From Lonicera japonica (taxonomy: Eukaryota > Streptophyta > Magnoliopsida > Dipsacales > Caprifoliaceae), in assembly GCA_021464415.1 (NCBI GenBank), contig CM038464.1, positions 58,145,328-58,209,327 on the forward strand: DNA of 64,000 bases, written 5' to 3'. A program made the position numbers and the translations under genes. Shown in pieces: positions 31,825 to 42,636 of this stretch (position 1 is its first letter; every line of letters starts with the position of its first letter). The notes below the pieces were generated by a model, which was not told the origin of the DNA, ran no database searches, and saw nothing but the letters and a program-made list of their open reading frames with translations.

Positions 31825-33672
31825 CTATTTTCCCAAATTTGCATTTGACAGCATACACCTCACTTTTTCAAGTAAGGTACGGTTCATCCTCTCAGCTACT
31901 CCGTTTTGCTGTGGTGTACCTCTAACCGTGAAATGGCGAACAATTCCCTCATCTTGACAGTACTCCTTAAACGGATCACTAGTGTACTCTCCGCCGTTAT
32001 CGGATCTAAGCACCTTGATCTTCCTGCCAAGCTGATTTTTGACCATTTTCTTCCACCTTAGAAACACCTCAAAGACCTCGTCTTTGTGCTTCATGAGATA
32101 TACCCAAATCCTCCTAGAAAAATCATCTACAAATGTAACAAAGTAATGATTACCTCCTAAGGATTTCGTCTTGGAAGGTCCCCAGACATCCGTATGTATG
32201 TAGTCAAGCAACCCCTTTATGCAATGAATAGCCGTCCCAAACTTTACTCGTGTCTGTTTTCCGAGCACACAATGCTCACAAAACTCCAGCTTGCAGCTCT
32301 TCGCACCCTTGAGCAAACCTTGCTTACATAACACCGTCATCGCCTTCTCCCCGACATGTCCCAATCTCATGTGCCATAATCTCGTCGAATCCGAACTTGT
32401 ACTTGCTCCACCAGCTTCCGTAGAAACTGAAGCACTGCCCGTCACCGTACTACCTTGAAGGAAATAGAGATTACCCTCTTTCTTTCCCTTCATCAACACC
32501 AAGGCACTGGAAGTAACCTTTAGCATTCCACCATCGAGCACAATCTTGCACCCGTTGGAATCTAAAGAACCCAAAGAAATCAAATTCTTCTTCAGATCCG
32601 GGATGTACCTAACTTCATTCAGAGTTCTGATTGCTCCGTCATGTAGCTTCAACTTGATCGTTCCAATACCCTCCGTCCTACAAACGTGATCATTGCCCAT
32701 CAAAACCGTTCCTCCATTCACCTTCGTCAAGGTATGGAAAAGGTCCTTGTTTGGACACATGTGGTACGAACAACCCGAGTCTAGAATCCACTCGTCCGTT
32801 GAGCTTTCCCTAGGAGTAACCACTAACATACTCTCGAAATCATCATCCCCTGAAGTAACAGAATTCGCGGTATCATCCGCATTCTTCTTTTTCCCTTTGT
32901 CTACCCAAGCGTTAGGACAATTCTTCTTCATATGCCCTTTCCTTTTGCACTTGTAACATTCCATGTTATCCAAGTACTTAGTACGTGACTTGGACCGAGA
33001 GTTGTTGTGCTTTGCTTGTTTCCGATCATCTGTCCTTCCCCGCGTCACCAACGCATCGGACGATGTACTACATTTCTCCCTCTGTCTCTGCTCATTACCA
33101 AGCAGTGCCGAAGAAACGTCCTCATATTTCACTGAATCCTTACCATATAACAAAGTGGTGCTTAAATGGTCATAGGATTCTGGAAGTGAATTGAGCAACA
33201 AGATAGCCTTATCCTCATCTTTCATGTCCTCGTTCAAGTTTAACAAATCAGAAATCATCTTGTTAAACTCATCGACATGCTCACTCATTGATATACCTCT
33301 ACCATATTCAAACCGGAACAGCTTCTTCTTGAGATAGAGACGGTTCTCTATGCTCTTCATCATGTACTTCTCTTCCAGTATCTTCCATATGCTAGCCGCG
33401 GATTTCTCACGCATAACGTAGTATATCACATTTTGAGCTAGATGCAACCGGATAGTGCTACAAGCCTTCAAATCATACTCTTCCCATTCAATATCTGTCA
33501 TCATCGTGGGCTTAGCTGCCACACCCAACAATGCCTTATGTAACTCCTGTTGGATCAAGACATCGCGCATTTGGCATTGCCACATGCCGAAATTGACCAA
33601 CTTTCCGTCGAATTTCTGTACGTCAAACTTTATCGCTGACACTTTTGAGGTCTTAGAAGTAGTCATCTTCAA
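31825..33672 (-). pseudogene. gag-protease-integrase of copia 1
   Basis: A 615-codon open frame from the ATG at 33672. The Gag core (MWQCQMRDVLIQQELHKAL, MSEHVDEFNKMISDLLNL) is followed by a CCHC knuckle CYKCKRKGHMKKNC, the protease site WILDSGCSYHM, the pre-integrase block LWHMRLGHV with C-E-H-C, and the integrase core with HTDVWGPS, VTFVDDFSR, RSDNGGEYTS and a Glu in NGVAERMN. The frame ends at a TAG in GK-YW. It is intact enough to yield a Gag-protease protein. Confidence 0.92.
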
Positions 33673-33781
33673 TCACCAAAGAACTTGACAAACCAACAAC
33701 GAGACAAATATTGAAAAATCTCACTTAGAAATTTTATCAAACACTTGGCGTGCGACACAAATCCCACCTTTCTCGTTTTAG

Positions 33782-33793
33782 CCTCTGATACCA
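33782..33793 (-). other. Primer-binding site, tRNA-iMet, copia 1
   Basis: On the minus strand TGGTATCAGAGG lies three bases after the 5' LTR, matching initiator methionine tRNA at all but the last position. Confidence 0.88.
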
Positions 33794-33796
33794 ATT

Positions 33797-34229
33797 TGTT
33801 GCGCCAAACCGCTCACAACCGAGCACGACACAACTGGGAGGGATCTCATAAGCTCACTTGGTTTACCCGAAAGAAGAACCGACACAAAAAGGCACACCCA
33901 CAATAGAGAAATAAGAAATAAAGGAACAATTGCGCAAGACAAGGTTTTACCGTGGTGTCGGCGTAAAAGCCACTAATCCACTCAGATGATAGCTTCTATT
34001 GATAATTGGAACAAAGAGTGATTACAAGCACACAAGAAAAAATTTTCTCACAAAATTTAGCTCTCAACTAAATTATAGGCAAAAAACAAGTTGGTGCACA
34101 AAATGAGCCAAAAGCAACACTTAAAGGAAATTTGCCTTGGACCATGATCGATCATGGGCAACCCATGATCGATCATGGTGCCCACTGCCTCAATTTCCAC
34201 TTTTTCCAAATGTGAGCCAAAAACCCACA
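33797..34229 (-). repeat. 5' LTR of copia element 1
   Basis: 433 bp, one substitution from 29156-29588. Ends before ATAAG on the plus strand. Confidence 0.95.
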
Positions 34230-34234
34230 ATAAG

Positions 34235-34310
34235 GCTGAGTCAGGCATAGCACCAAGCCTTGTGGTGCACCCACCGGTTCGAGCTATTGTGAAGGAGAAG
34301 ATTGGTTAGG
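34235..34310 (+). pseudogene. EC1-like pseudogene, 3' remainder
   Basis: After the second ATAAG the sequence continues GCTGAGTCAGGCATAGCACC, which completes the short tail after the CD motif of the EC1-like pseudogene. The same stretch (CCAAGCCTT...TGGTGCACCCACCGGT) is present in copy A near 980-1030. Confidence 0.6.
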
Positions 34311-34507
34311 GTCATGAGATGGTGTTTTTGGTTTTATATTTAATGTCTACATATAAGGGTTTGTTTATGTAGAATGATTCGAATGATGATCCGTTAAAAT
34401 AAGAAAGTATATATGGTTCACTTTCCTCATTAATTAAGTGTATTTTCATATTATGTGGTTTGATTGGATTTGTTGAGTTATTATCATCCGTGATCACATA
34501 AACATTA

Positions 34508-34946
34508 CAGTCTGTTTGGATTGAAGGGGAAAGATGGAAAGGAAATAGTTAATTAGGAGGGGAAGGAATGGAATAGAATGGAAAGGAATGAGTTTAATTT
34601 TATTGTTGTTTGAATAGCTAAAAATAGAAAAGAATAGAATGGAAATAAATCTTGTTTAGATAGAAAGAAGAAAAGGAAGAAAAGGAACGTGATTTAATAT
34701 ATTATTATCAAATTAGAGTTAAATTTAGAATAACTTACAAAAATTATTAAAATATTTTCCTTTCCCTCCCAATCCTCCCAATATTGGAAGGAAACAAAAT
34801 AAAGGAATAGAGGGGATTGGCATTCCCTCCCAATCTCTCCGTTTCCTCTCCACTCCCTCTTATAAATATATCCAAATGAGTGAAATGCAATATCTCCTCC
34901 TCTTTTTCTTTCCTTTCCTTCCCATTCCCTCAATCCAAACGGAATG
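34508..34946. mobile_element. PIF/Harbinger (Tourist-like) MITE
   Basis: 439 bp with inverted ends CAGTCTGTTTGGATTGA and TCAATCCAAACGGAATG, followed inward by GGAAAGG-rich and CCTTTCC-rich arms. TTA occurs on both sides (34505-34507, 34947-34949), the duplication of PIF/Harbinger elements. It is non-coding. Confidence 0.78.
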
Positions 34947-34987
34947 TTACTCTCGGCTTTTGCATCTCGTTGTCCCATGTATATATA

Positions 34988-35020
34988 CTAGGGTATACTC
35001 GTGCCATCCGGCACGGTGAA
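34988..35020 (-). mobile_element. Helitron-like 3' end
   Basis: On the minus strand a perfect six-base stem CGTGCC-GGAT-GGCACG is followed eight bases later by CTAG and then T. A GC-rich hairpin shortly before CTRR with insertion before T is the Helitron 3' signature. No 5' TC end could be assigned. Confidence 0.5.
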
Positions 35021-36110
35021 ATAAAAAAAAATCTGATAATAAGATAAAAAAATTAACGTGTAACACATTTAAATCGACAAAATTAATCAGTTTATTTTGA
35101 GCTCATTGTTTAGTCTAGTCTAACATTGTGAACAACTGAAACGTAAGTTCAATATATCTTCATAGTGAAAAAACGTAACGCACGTCTTAAAAATGACATG
35201 TTGAGATGACCAATAATGTACAAATACATAACGTACATCCTTAAATGTTACACAATAATTTTTCTTGATTTTTTTTGCATAATTATATAGTCTTGATGGA
35301 TCTTGTTTAATTGATTTCGATTAGTAGATTTTGAATATTAATTTTTTATTAAATTTAAAATTTTTTATTTTAAGTTATGCCATTTTTAATGTAGACAAAA
35401 TTATTAGTATGTGAGAGTTTATTGTGTGTATATTATTGGTGTGAGTGTTTTAACTTTGATGTGACATCTTGATGTGTGTATAAAACTCATCCAATGGTAT
35501 AAAACTAATGCACACCATGACATGTGTATTTTTAACCATTAGATTCTTATACTTTTTGGAGTTTTTTTTTTGTCAAAAATGGTGTTTTATAATATAGATA
35601 TGTCTCACCAATCAATATATATGTATATTGGTAGATTCAATAATTTAAGTAAGAAGCGCATGGAGGGTGTTTTTTTTTTTTTGAGAATCAAAAGTAAGCA
35701 ATTATATTAAATCAATAGAGATTTCGTATAAAAGTCTATTAGGAGGAGGAAATGAGGGTGTTTCTTTTTGTGAATACATGCAACAAATTTCGAAATTATG
35801 TTTGTCCCGGTTTTAAAATTATTGAAATGTTTTGTCTCTGGATGGATGTCACTGTGTAATACTTACCAAAGGCTAAAGATAGAACCCTCTTTTAATGGTT
35901 CCAAATTTTTTAATTTTTTTTTGTTTGGATCTCAAATTGATGATCTCATTTCTCTTTTGACATATATAATAAATGGCCTATATCAAATTTCACAATTTTT
36001 TTATATATATTTAACCATTAATTAGTTATAAAAATAATGAAATCGAAAGTTATGAATGGGCCGGGATAGTGTAAATATAAATGTGTAGGCCTCACAAAAG
36101 AATATATAAA
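35021..36110. other. AT-rich stretch between Helitron-like ends
   Basis: No gene recognised. It may be the body of a non-autonomous Helitron ending at 34988, but the 5' end is not identified. Includes a T-run at about 35670 and short TA runs. Confidence 0.4.
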
Positions 36111-36111
36111 T

Positions 36112-36140
36112 AACTAGGTTAATCTGCACATATTGTGCGT
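36112..36140 (-). mobile_element. Second Helitron-like 3' end
   Basis: On the minus strand the stem GCACA-ATA-TGTGC is followed eight bases later by CTAG and T, the same spacing as at 34988. The common geometry suggests two members of one family. Confidence 0.45.
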
Positions 36141-36960
36141 GTAAGTTATAACTTGTGTATATTTAATTTGAACCAAAAACTACAATGATTCCGAATTTCC
36201 CATCTTAAATAGTTTTAAAAAAATAATTATTTTCCTTGTAATCCGAACAAATGATCATAAATGTTAATGTTAAAAATTCTTCTAACCCCAATTAATAGAT
36301 TTTATTTTCTGTCATTTCTCTTACTTGTCTACACTTTATTACTCTAACTATGTGAATGATGTTGAACACATGCAATTTGTACTTTAATTAATTAGTTGTT
36401 AATTTGTGTTAAATAATCTCAGTGTATTTTATTATGTTGCACATGCATATTAAGTATTAACAAAATAATATAACGATAAAAAGAGAAAAATAAATTGCTT
36501 TTGATCTGAAAATAAATATATATATATATATATATCTCAAAGCGAACAGCAAACTTTTATAATATAGTGTAAACAAAATTAAAGTTAAATCAATAACTTG
36601 AAGCATATAAATGTGTAATTAATTAAAAGACTTATGTACCATAGGATATATATATATATATGATCGAAAGAATGTCCTCATCTATTTATATACTAAGTCG
36701 TAACCATGTCAAAAGTACGTATTATCAACAATTGAAAAACATCTTGTAATCTCAATTACACATTTTTCGATCCCTTATACAATTTTAAGATTTAAAAATT
36801 ATTGCTATATATATATTTTAAAGGAAAAGCAGAGAAACTCTTGATCTCCCAGTTAATTATGTTAGCCTAAACTGAAAAAGAACAAAGAACCCTAGGTTTC
36901 CCTACGTTAATTGAACTCTGTCCCTTCAACTCTCCATGCACATAACGTTAACAAAGCCTT
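36141..36960. other. Upstream region of EC1, TA microsatellites
   Basis: AT-rich, with (TA)n at 36515-36535 and 36645-36662. No gene. It should contain the egg-cell promoter elements of EC1, which I cannot identify by eye. Confidence 0.4.
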
Positions 36961-36973
36961 CCCCCTCTCTCTC

Positions 36974-36982
36974 TATATATAT
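36974..36982 (+). promoter_or_regulatory. TATA box of EC1
   Basis: TATATATAT after a CT-rich tract, about 65 bases before the ATG at 37047 and followed by ACACC. The spacing allows a start site about 30 bases downstream. Confidence 0.55.
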
Positions 36983-37046
36983 ACACCAAACACCTCGCGT
37001 ACAAAACCATAATCTCTCTCTACATTACTCTCTCTAACACTCATCA

Positions 37047-37418
37047 ATGGCTTCCACTCCCCTCCTCGCTCTCTTCCTCGCATCTTTGGTATCATCAGCA
37101 GTCATGGCGCGCCCACTCACCTTAGATTCAACAACAGCTCCACGTTTATACCTGTACAATAATAACAACAACGACGACGAACAACTGGAGTCCACCAATT
37201 GTTGGGGCTCATTGTTGGAGCTGCAATCCTGCACGGGCGAGCTCATACTATTCTTCCTCAACGGCGAGACCTACCTGGGCCCGGCCTGTTGTAGGGCAAT
37301 AAGTGCAATTCAGCACGATTGCTTGTCCACCTTGCTCGGCTCAATAGGGTTCACTCCCGAGGAAGGCGATGTCCTACGTGGTTATTGTGATGCCTCAGCC
37401 CACCACCCACGCCGCTAG
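37047..37418 (+). CDS. EC1: Egg-cell-secreted protein EC1-like
   Basis: The 123-residue intronless frame starts at ATCAATGGC and ends TAG. Residues 1-21 are a secretion signal. The mature part has six cysteines at 52, 62, 81, 82, 92 and 114 in the prolamin-like (ECA1) arrangement: NCWGSLLELQSC, FFLNGETYLGPACC, then LGSIGFTPEEGDVLRGYCD. In Arabidopsis, EC1 proteins are stored in egg-cell vesicles, released on sperm arrival and needed for sperm activation and gamete fusion. Length and intronless structure are normal. An AATAAA-like signal is at about 37492. A decayed relative lies at 28866. Confidence 0.92.
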   Translation: MASTPLLALFLASLVSSAVMARPLTLDSTTAPRLYLYNNNNNDDEQLESTNCWGSLLELQSCTGELILFFLNGETYLGPACCRAISAIQHDCLSTLLGSIGFTPEEGDVLRGYCDASAHHPRR

Positions 37419-38950
37419 CTGGAAATTCCACCACTACTGTGGGGAATTCTGTGGTTGTCCCTTAGCTTAATTATTGAAAAAGTAGAAAAGGGAATAAATG
37501 ATGAAAAATAAAATCTGTTTAGTTTTGCCATATATACTATTAGTTTGTTTGAGTGATTGCAAAATTGTCTTTGAAATTGTGTTATGTACGTTTTGGATTT
37601 TCTAGATGTCTCGATCATAGGAAGAATTAAGGAATGTTAACTTCTAATAACTTTAAATTTTTTATTTTTGTTAGGATGTTTTCCTTGATAAATTTATATT
37701 ATAGTTTGTATTACCCTTAATAAACTGGAAATTAAAAAGTTGAAGGCCCTAGCTTTAAAAGTATTTTAGCACCCACCGGATGAAATTCCTGATAATGCAG
37801 TTTTTGTAAGGCCATGTAAACCAATTAACTTGAATATTTGGTAAAAGCGCGCGTGGCAGGCTAGGTGAAAACTATATAACTAGCCTTCTAATATTTTAAA
37901 AAGTGTTGCTAAAGTTCCGTAAGTAATATACCAAAAACAAAATCCGTCATGAACGATCAAGTTCCACTCTAAATGCGCGCACTAACACGTGCTCATCTCA
38001 CCAATTCCTTTTCGCCTCAAATTTCCTATGATTATTAAAGGGTGTGAGGAAAAGCTATTTTCTCTTAGAATAAAAAAAATAATAAAAAAATTCTAAATAG
38101 TTTATATGTGATGCATGATTGCCCACATACTGTATGCGGGAAGAGTTTAAACGAGATTGTAATAACTTGAAACTGAACTAAGGGGGAGAGAGAGAGAGAG
38201 AGAGACTCTTATTAGATCTATATTACAATTTATTTTTGCACTTCACTGTTACGTTTATATTTTTAGTTGGCTTGATTCCAATACCAAAGACACTTTTTTC
38301 GTTGTAATTGTTTGAGTCAAATTAAAAATTTAAAGATATGAAAATTAACGAAAACTAGTCGAACTTACTAGATGCATTGCACATAATTCAAGACCTAAAG
38401 TAAATGAGTTATATGGTTTGATTCAAAATATAAGTGGTGATTGAGCGTTAAATTCAAAATTAAAAGTCTTTTTGAGTTAAATTTATTTTTAACGAGTTTT
38501 GCTGAAATATGAAAAGTTTAGTTGACACAAATTGTTGATGAAAGTTTTTTTTTATATCTAATATATTTTATAAAATTGCCTTTGAAATTTGAATCAAATT
38601 AGTGTTTAAATGAATTTAATACGGTAAAATAAAAGTAAAAATAACAAAATTAAGATATTTTTTTTAAATAAATGACCTTTTAAATAATAAAGAGGAAAAA
38701 GGAGAGTTTGAAAATTTTAAAAAATCTAGAAATTAGGTAGAAGGGCTTATTATACATTGATTTTTACCAAAAATCCAATGAATAATATTTTTTTGAATGA
38801 AGGGCCTATTTTTAATTGGTAATTAGTGTAAGAGGCCTATTTTGTTTTATATTTTAAATGAATGTATTTGAATAAATTTAAATATCATTTAATTAATAAA
38901 AACATGTTATGTATTACCTAAATTACCCTTTTTTTATGAAATTTGCACAA
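37419..38950. other. 3' flank of EC1, no gene seen
   Basis: AT-rich. It holds a (GA)n microsatellite at 38185-38205. No repeat ends or coding signal are recognised. Confidence 0.5.
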
Positions 38951-39240
38951 AAAATATGGACTACAAAGTTCATATTGCAGTGAAATATGGACTGCAAAGT
39001 TCATATTGCAGTGAAATATGGACTGCAATATGAAGTTTGCACTAAAAATATGGACTGCAAAGTTCACATTGCAGTAAAATATGGACTGCAATATGAACTT
39101 TGCACTAAAAATATCGACTGCAAAGTTCACATTGCAGTGAAATATGGACTGCAAAGTTCATATTGCAGTGAAATATGGAGTGCAAGGTTCATATTGCAGT
39201 GAAATATAGACTGCAAAGTTCATATTGCAGTCCATATTTT
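38951..39240. repeat. Array of self-complementary 31-bp units with inverted ends
   Basis: About seven copies of ATGGACTGCAAAGTTCATAT followed by TGCAGTGAA, plus two blocks in the opposite sense (TGCAATATGAACTTTGCA). Each unit contains CTGCAA...TTGCAG and can fold on itself. The array begins AAAATATGGACTACAA and ends TTGCAGTCCATATTTT, which are inverted copies with one mismatch. It looks like a fold-back element whose core has amplified. Confidence 0.85.
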
Positions 39241-39847
39241 AATGCATATTGGTATTTTTTTAGTTTATTTTAAGGGTTGGGATGTCATTTTATAATAAAA
39301 AAAAAAAGACACATGTCATATTATCAATAAAATAAAAAATAGGCCCTTTATTTAAAAAAAATTATTCTTTGACTTTAGTGTGAAAATCTTTCTCTAATAA
39401 GTTTTTTTTTAGTTGCCCCTTAAAAAATTCAAAGCTCTACTTTTTAAAAAAGCCACGTGCATATCTTCTTTATTATTTTGGTGGCTTAATATATTATGTG
39501 GGGCCAAGCACTTTAAATGTTTTCAAACAAAGCCAGGGCCACGTGTCAATAAAAGAAGAAAGACTCTTTCTGAAAGAGGCAGTGCACTTTTGTAAAGGAG
39601 CGGAAGCGGACCGGTACAAGGTACAAAATCTTGGACCGATTCGGCGTAACTAATTGCCCCTGAAGTTGTCATGTAAGAACAACCTAATTTTTTTTTATTT
39701 GAGATGGACGGAAGGTGAAGATTGCTACACAAATGTATTTAAGGGTTAACATTACAACTTTAAACTTCAAGGGAAGAATTAAAACGTTGCTCAAACTTTA
39801 GGGTTAATTATGTAAATTTCCCAAAAAAAATACCGAAAAGAGTTTAA
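39241..39847. other. Intergenic, no gene seen
   Basis: AT-rich with no recognisable feature apart from the TAA at 39845-39847 that belongs to the next MITE's duplication. Confidence 0.45.
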
Positions 39848-40239
39848 GAGCATCTCCAACCGTACTATATAATTTTGGTTTTTGTAAAATTTACACTTTT
39901 TGTAAAAAAAAAGGTCCCAGCAGTCTTTTAAGAAATTTTGACACTTAAGATTTGTGTAAAAAAATTGTGTAAAAAACAAACCCAATTTACACAACCACAT
40001 CAAATAATCTCGCGTCTATTTTCCCTCATCACGTATCTAGAAATAAATACATTTGAAAAGCTTGGGAATAAATACAGGATAAGTTCCACTTGTGGATATC
40101 TAATTGGTAGTTTAATATTTACATAAAAGTCTAAAACAGACTGTTGGAGTATAAAATGAATTCTTTATTATTTTTGTGTAAATTTCACTTTGGCACGTAG
40201 AATTTACACAAAATTTATACAAGACGATTGGAAATGCTC
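39848..40239. mobile_element. PIF/Harbinger-type MITE
   Basis: 392 bp with inverted ends GAGCATCTCCAACCGT and ACGATTGGAAATGCTC (14 of 16 matching) and TAA on both sides (39845-39847, 40240-40242). Non-coding. Confidence 0.72.
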
Positions 40240-41285
40240 TAAGACATGAAGGTGAGGATCTATAAAACTAGAAGTTAAATTACTTTTGTTTGTGGAACTT
40301 TTGTGTTAAAAAAATTCAAATTATACTTTAAAATCAACTACTACGACAGACAACAAGTTCTAGATAGAAGAAACGATTAGTTTCTTCTTGAAAAGCTGCC
40401 AAAGATTATGTAATATTGGCATTCGGTAAAATCTACGTGCTACTACATATAATTAAATCTAGACATGACAATAGCACTGCAAATAAAACTAATTTGTTCA
40501 ATCAAAAAGAGAGGTGTGGTTGTTATATAATTTGAATTTTTTAAATTCAAATATTTTAGTATGTACGTATATATAAACTGAAAGTTGTCCCATTCGATTA
40601 TGATAAGTTAAATTATTGAGGCATTTATTTTTCAAAAATTTATCATTTGATGGTACTTGAATCCGTGAGCTATAAGTTAAAAGAAGAGCCACCGAGACGT
40701 TCAATTACTTCTTCATTTTTAGAACATTTTCATTTTTTTGTTAATATCCATGCATGTGCATAGAAAGAAAATGTGCACACACATCGCATGTACTGCCCAT
40801 CTAATATTTAAAATTTAAACTTCTGGTTTTTCTCCATTAATTTGTCTTTGTAAATTAATGTTGTATAGATGATCATGGATGTGATTTTGGAAAAATTACT
40901 ACATTCTTATAAAATAATAATCAGTGACAAATTCATGACTTAGACATTAAGAGACGAAAAATTAATGATGATGCAGGATTTTATATAAATCCTCTTTTAA
41001 TTTTCAGGGTGAATTTATTTTTATTTTTTTATCAAATTTTATTGAAAAAATTAAATAGAAGTGTGTAATGAATATATTGATATATATATTGTTATTCTCG
41101 GCTATTAAAATTTTAACATCCACTTCTGATAAAATAATCCTTTTTCTTCAAAAGATGATTGCTTTCTTTAACGGAAGATTGTATATACCGTATTTAGAGC
41201 CAGACTTATATATATAACGGGTGCATTTCAAGTAAGAATCTTAACCTAAGAATCATATTTATCGATCGAACCATTTGACATGCTT
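40240..41285. other. Intergenic, no gene seen
   Basis: AT-rich; short open frames without family resemblance. Confidence 0.45.
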
Positions 41286-41558
41286 CCCAATGGAATTTTT
41301 TGATGAAATTCGGTGGGGATGTTCTTCGTCATGTGAAGAACATCCCCATCAAATTTTATCAAAAAATTCAACCGGAAAGTGGGTTAGCTAAAGGATTAAA
41401 AAATATTGGTTCAGAAATAGATATATATATATACCCAATATTTTTCAACCCTCTAGTTAACCTACTTTCATATTGAATTTTTTGATGAAATTTGGTGGAA
41501 ATATTCTACGCATGATGAAGAATATCCCCACCAAATTTCATCAAAAAATTCGATTGGG
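41286..41558. mobile_element. Compound fold-back MITE with two hairpins
   Basis: The ends CCCAATGGAATTTTTTGATG and its near-complement ending AATTCGATTGGG pair over about 30 bases. Each half is itself a hairpin. In the left half GGGGATGTTCTTC pairs with GAAGAACATCCCC around a seven-base loop, within a stem of about 30 pairs. The right half repeats this with more mismatches. No clear target duplication was found. Confidence 0.75.
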
Positions 41559-42368
41559 CAAATTTGGATTCAATCCCAAATGGTGAAATTTGGATATATT
41601 AATTATATTTTTGATTCGTTAATCAAAAAGTTTAACGGATCGAATGAGCGGGTTAGTGATCCTTTCAAAATACATGATTAATTGGATTGAATTTGGATTG
41701 AATTTTGACTGGATTTCTATGAGGGGACAATCTTTTTGGCGAGAGATCCCTTGTTCAATTGCTCTAGGTGTAAATTTCCTTGGGCCAACAGTAGGCTCAA
41801 ATCCACAAGCGAGGATTAATCCCACGTATACTGGTGTGTGGGGAAATCTCATGGAAAAAAAATCAATTTGGTGAAAAAATCAATTTATTAATAGGCATAG
41901 TCGCGTCTAAGTGTAGACTTAATTGACAGATATAAGTCAAGGACCCCATTATTGTTTTGCTTTAAATCCCTAACATCTTACTCGGGGTTTGATCTTACAC
42001 ACTAACGATTTCCGCTAACAAGGCCAGTTATCATGTTTTTTCATTAATCAATTTGGGCTAGTCAAGTTCGTTATCGTGAGCCTCATCAAGTGGCAAGATC
42101 GTTGTCTTGAGTGTCATTTCTGAAGTAAGCGAGTTTGAAATTGTTTAGTGGTGGCAATTCAGATATGAGCTAGTTGAACTATAACCCATTTAGTTGATTA
42201 GTGGCTCACCCTAACTTTACCCTATTACAAAATTGCTTTTTCATTAAATGCATGCATATATATATATATATATATTGTTAAACCAATTAACCACATCTCT
42301 TTCAATCTCATCCTCTTATATATTTATCGTCTTCTCCTCTCATTTCCCTCTAGAGATAGAAAGAGAAA
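41559..42368. other. Upstream region of the citrate-binding-like exon
   Basis: No gene recognised. An (AT)n run is at about 42257-42274, and a TATATATTTA at about 42318 could serve as TATA box. Confidence 0.4.
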
Positions 42369-42636
42369 ATGAGTTCCTTTTCTTTTTTCCTAATTATTTT
42401 ATGCCTCCTTTGTATATTTTTGTACAAAACAAATGCTTTTCATCCCACAAGAGGGTTCAAACGCCTTCCGCTAAATGAATCAAATTTCGTAGTACAAATG
42501 CCATATAATTTGCCTCAACATAAGAGATACAGTTTCAAAGATGGAGTTCATAAGTTGTGGGTGTTTAGGGAAGAGAAGCCTCATTTCCCCACCGGTTGAA
42601 TTAATCCCCGTGCGCCGTACAGAGATTCGTATGCAC
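42369..42636 (+). pseudogene. Orphan first exon of a citrate-binding-protein-like gene (alginate lyase 2 family)
   Basis: The ATG opens a signal peptide of about 23 residues followed by GFKRLPLNESNFVVQMPYNL, QHKRYSFKDGVHKLWVF and KPHFPTG, the N-terminus of plant citrate-binding-like proteins (secreted or vacuolar, alginate-lyase-2 fold). The frame stops at 42597. The conserved RTEIR that should follow is read in another frame and runs to a good donor GTAAG at 42637, so one base was lost or gained. The second exon, which carries most of the domain, was not found in the next 1.4 kb. It is a broken or abandoned copy. Confidence 0.7.

Larger units (their letters stand above)
29156..34229 (-). mobile_element. 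Young Ty1/copia element (Tork-like)
   Basis: The element is 5074 bp with 433-bp LTRs and a perfect ATAAG duplication (29151-29155 and 34230-34234). The LTRs differ at a single site (C at 29208, T at 33849), so it inserted recently. Coding order on the minus strand is gag, protease, integrase, RT, RNase H, which is copia order. Several in-frame stops and at least one frameshift break the polyprotein. Tork placement rests on motif style and is tentative. Confidence 0.95.

Noticed and set aside
34694..34978. 94-codon minus frame
   Set aside because: It lies in the Harbinger MITE arm and has no family resemblance.
38918..39202. Open frames on both strands across the fold-back array
   Set aside because: The 31-base unit simply lacks stops in some frames; the residue pattern is the repeat itself.
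38951..39240. CRISPR-like array
   Set aside because: Units are contiguous, vary among themselves, have no unique spacers, and the genome is a plant's.
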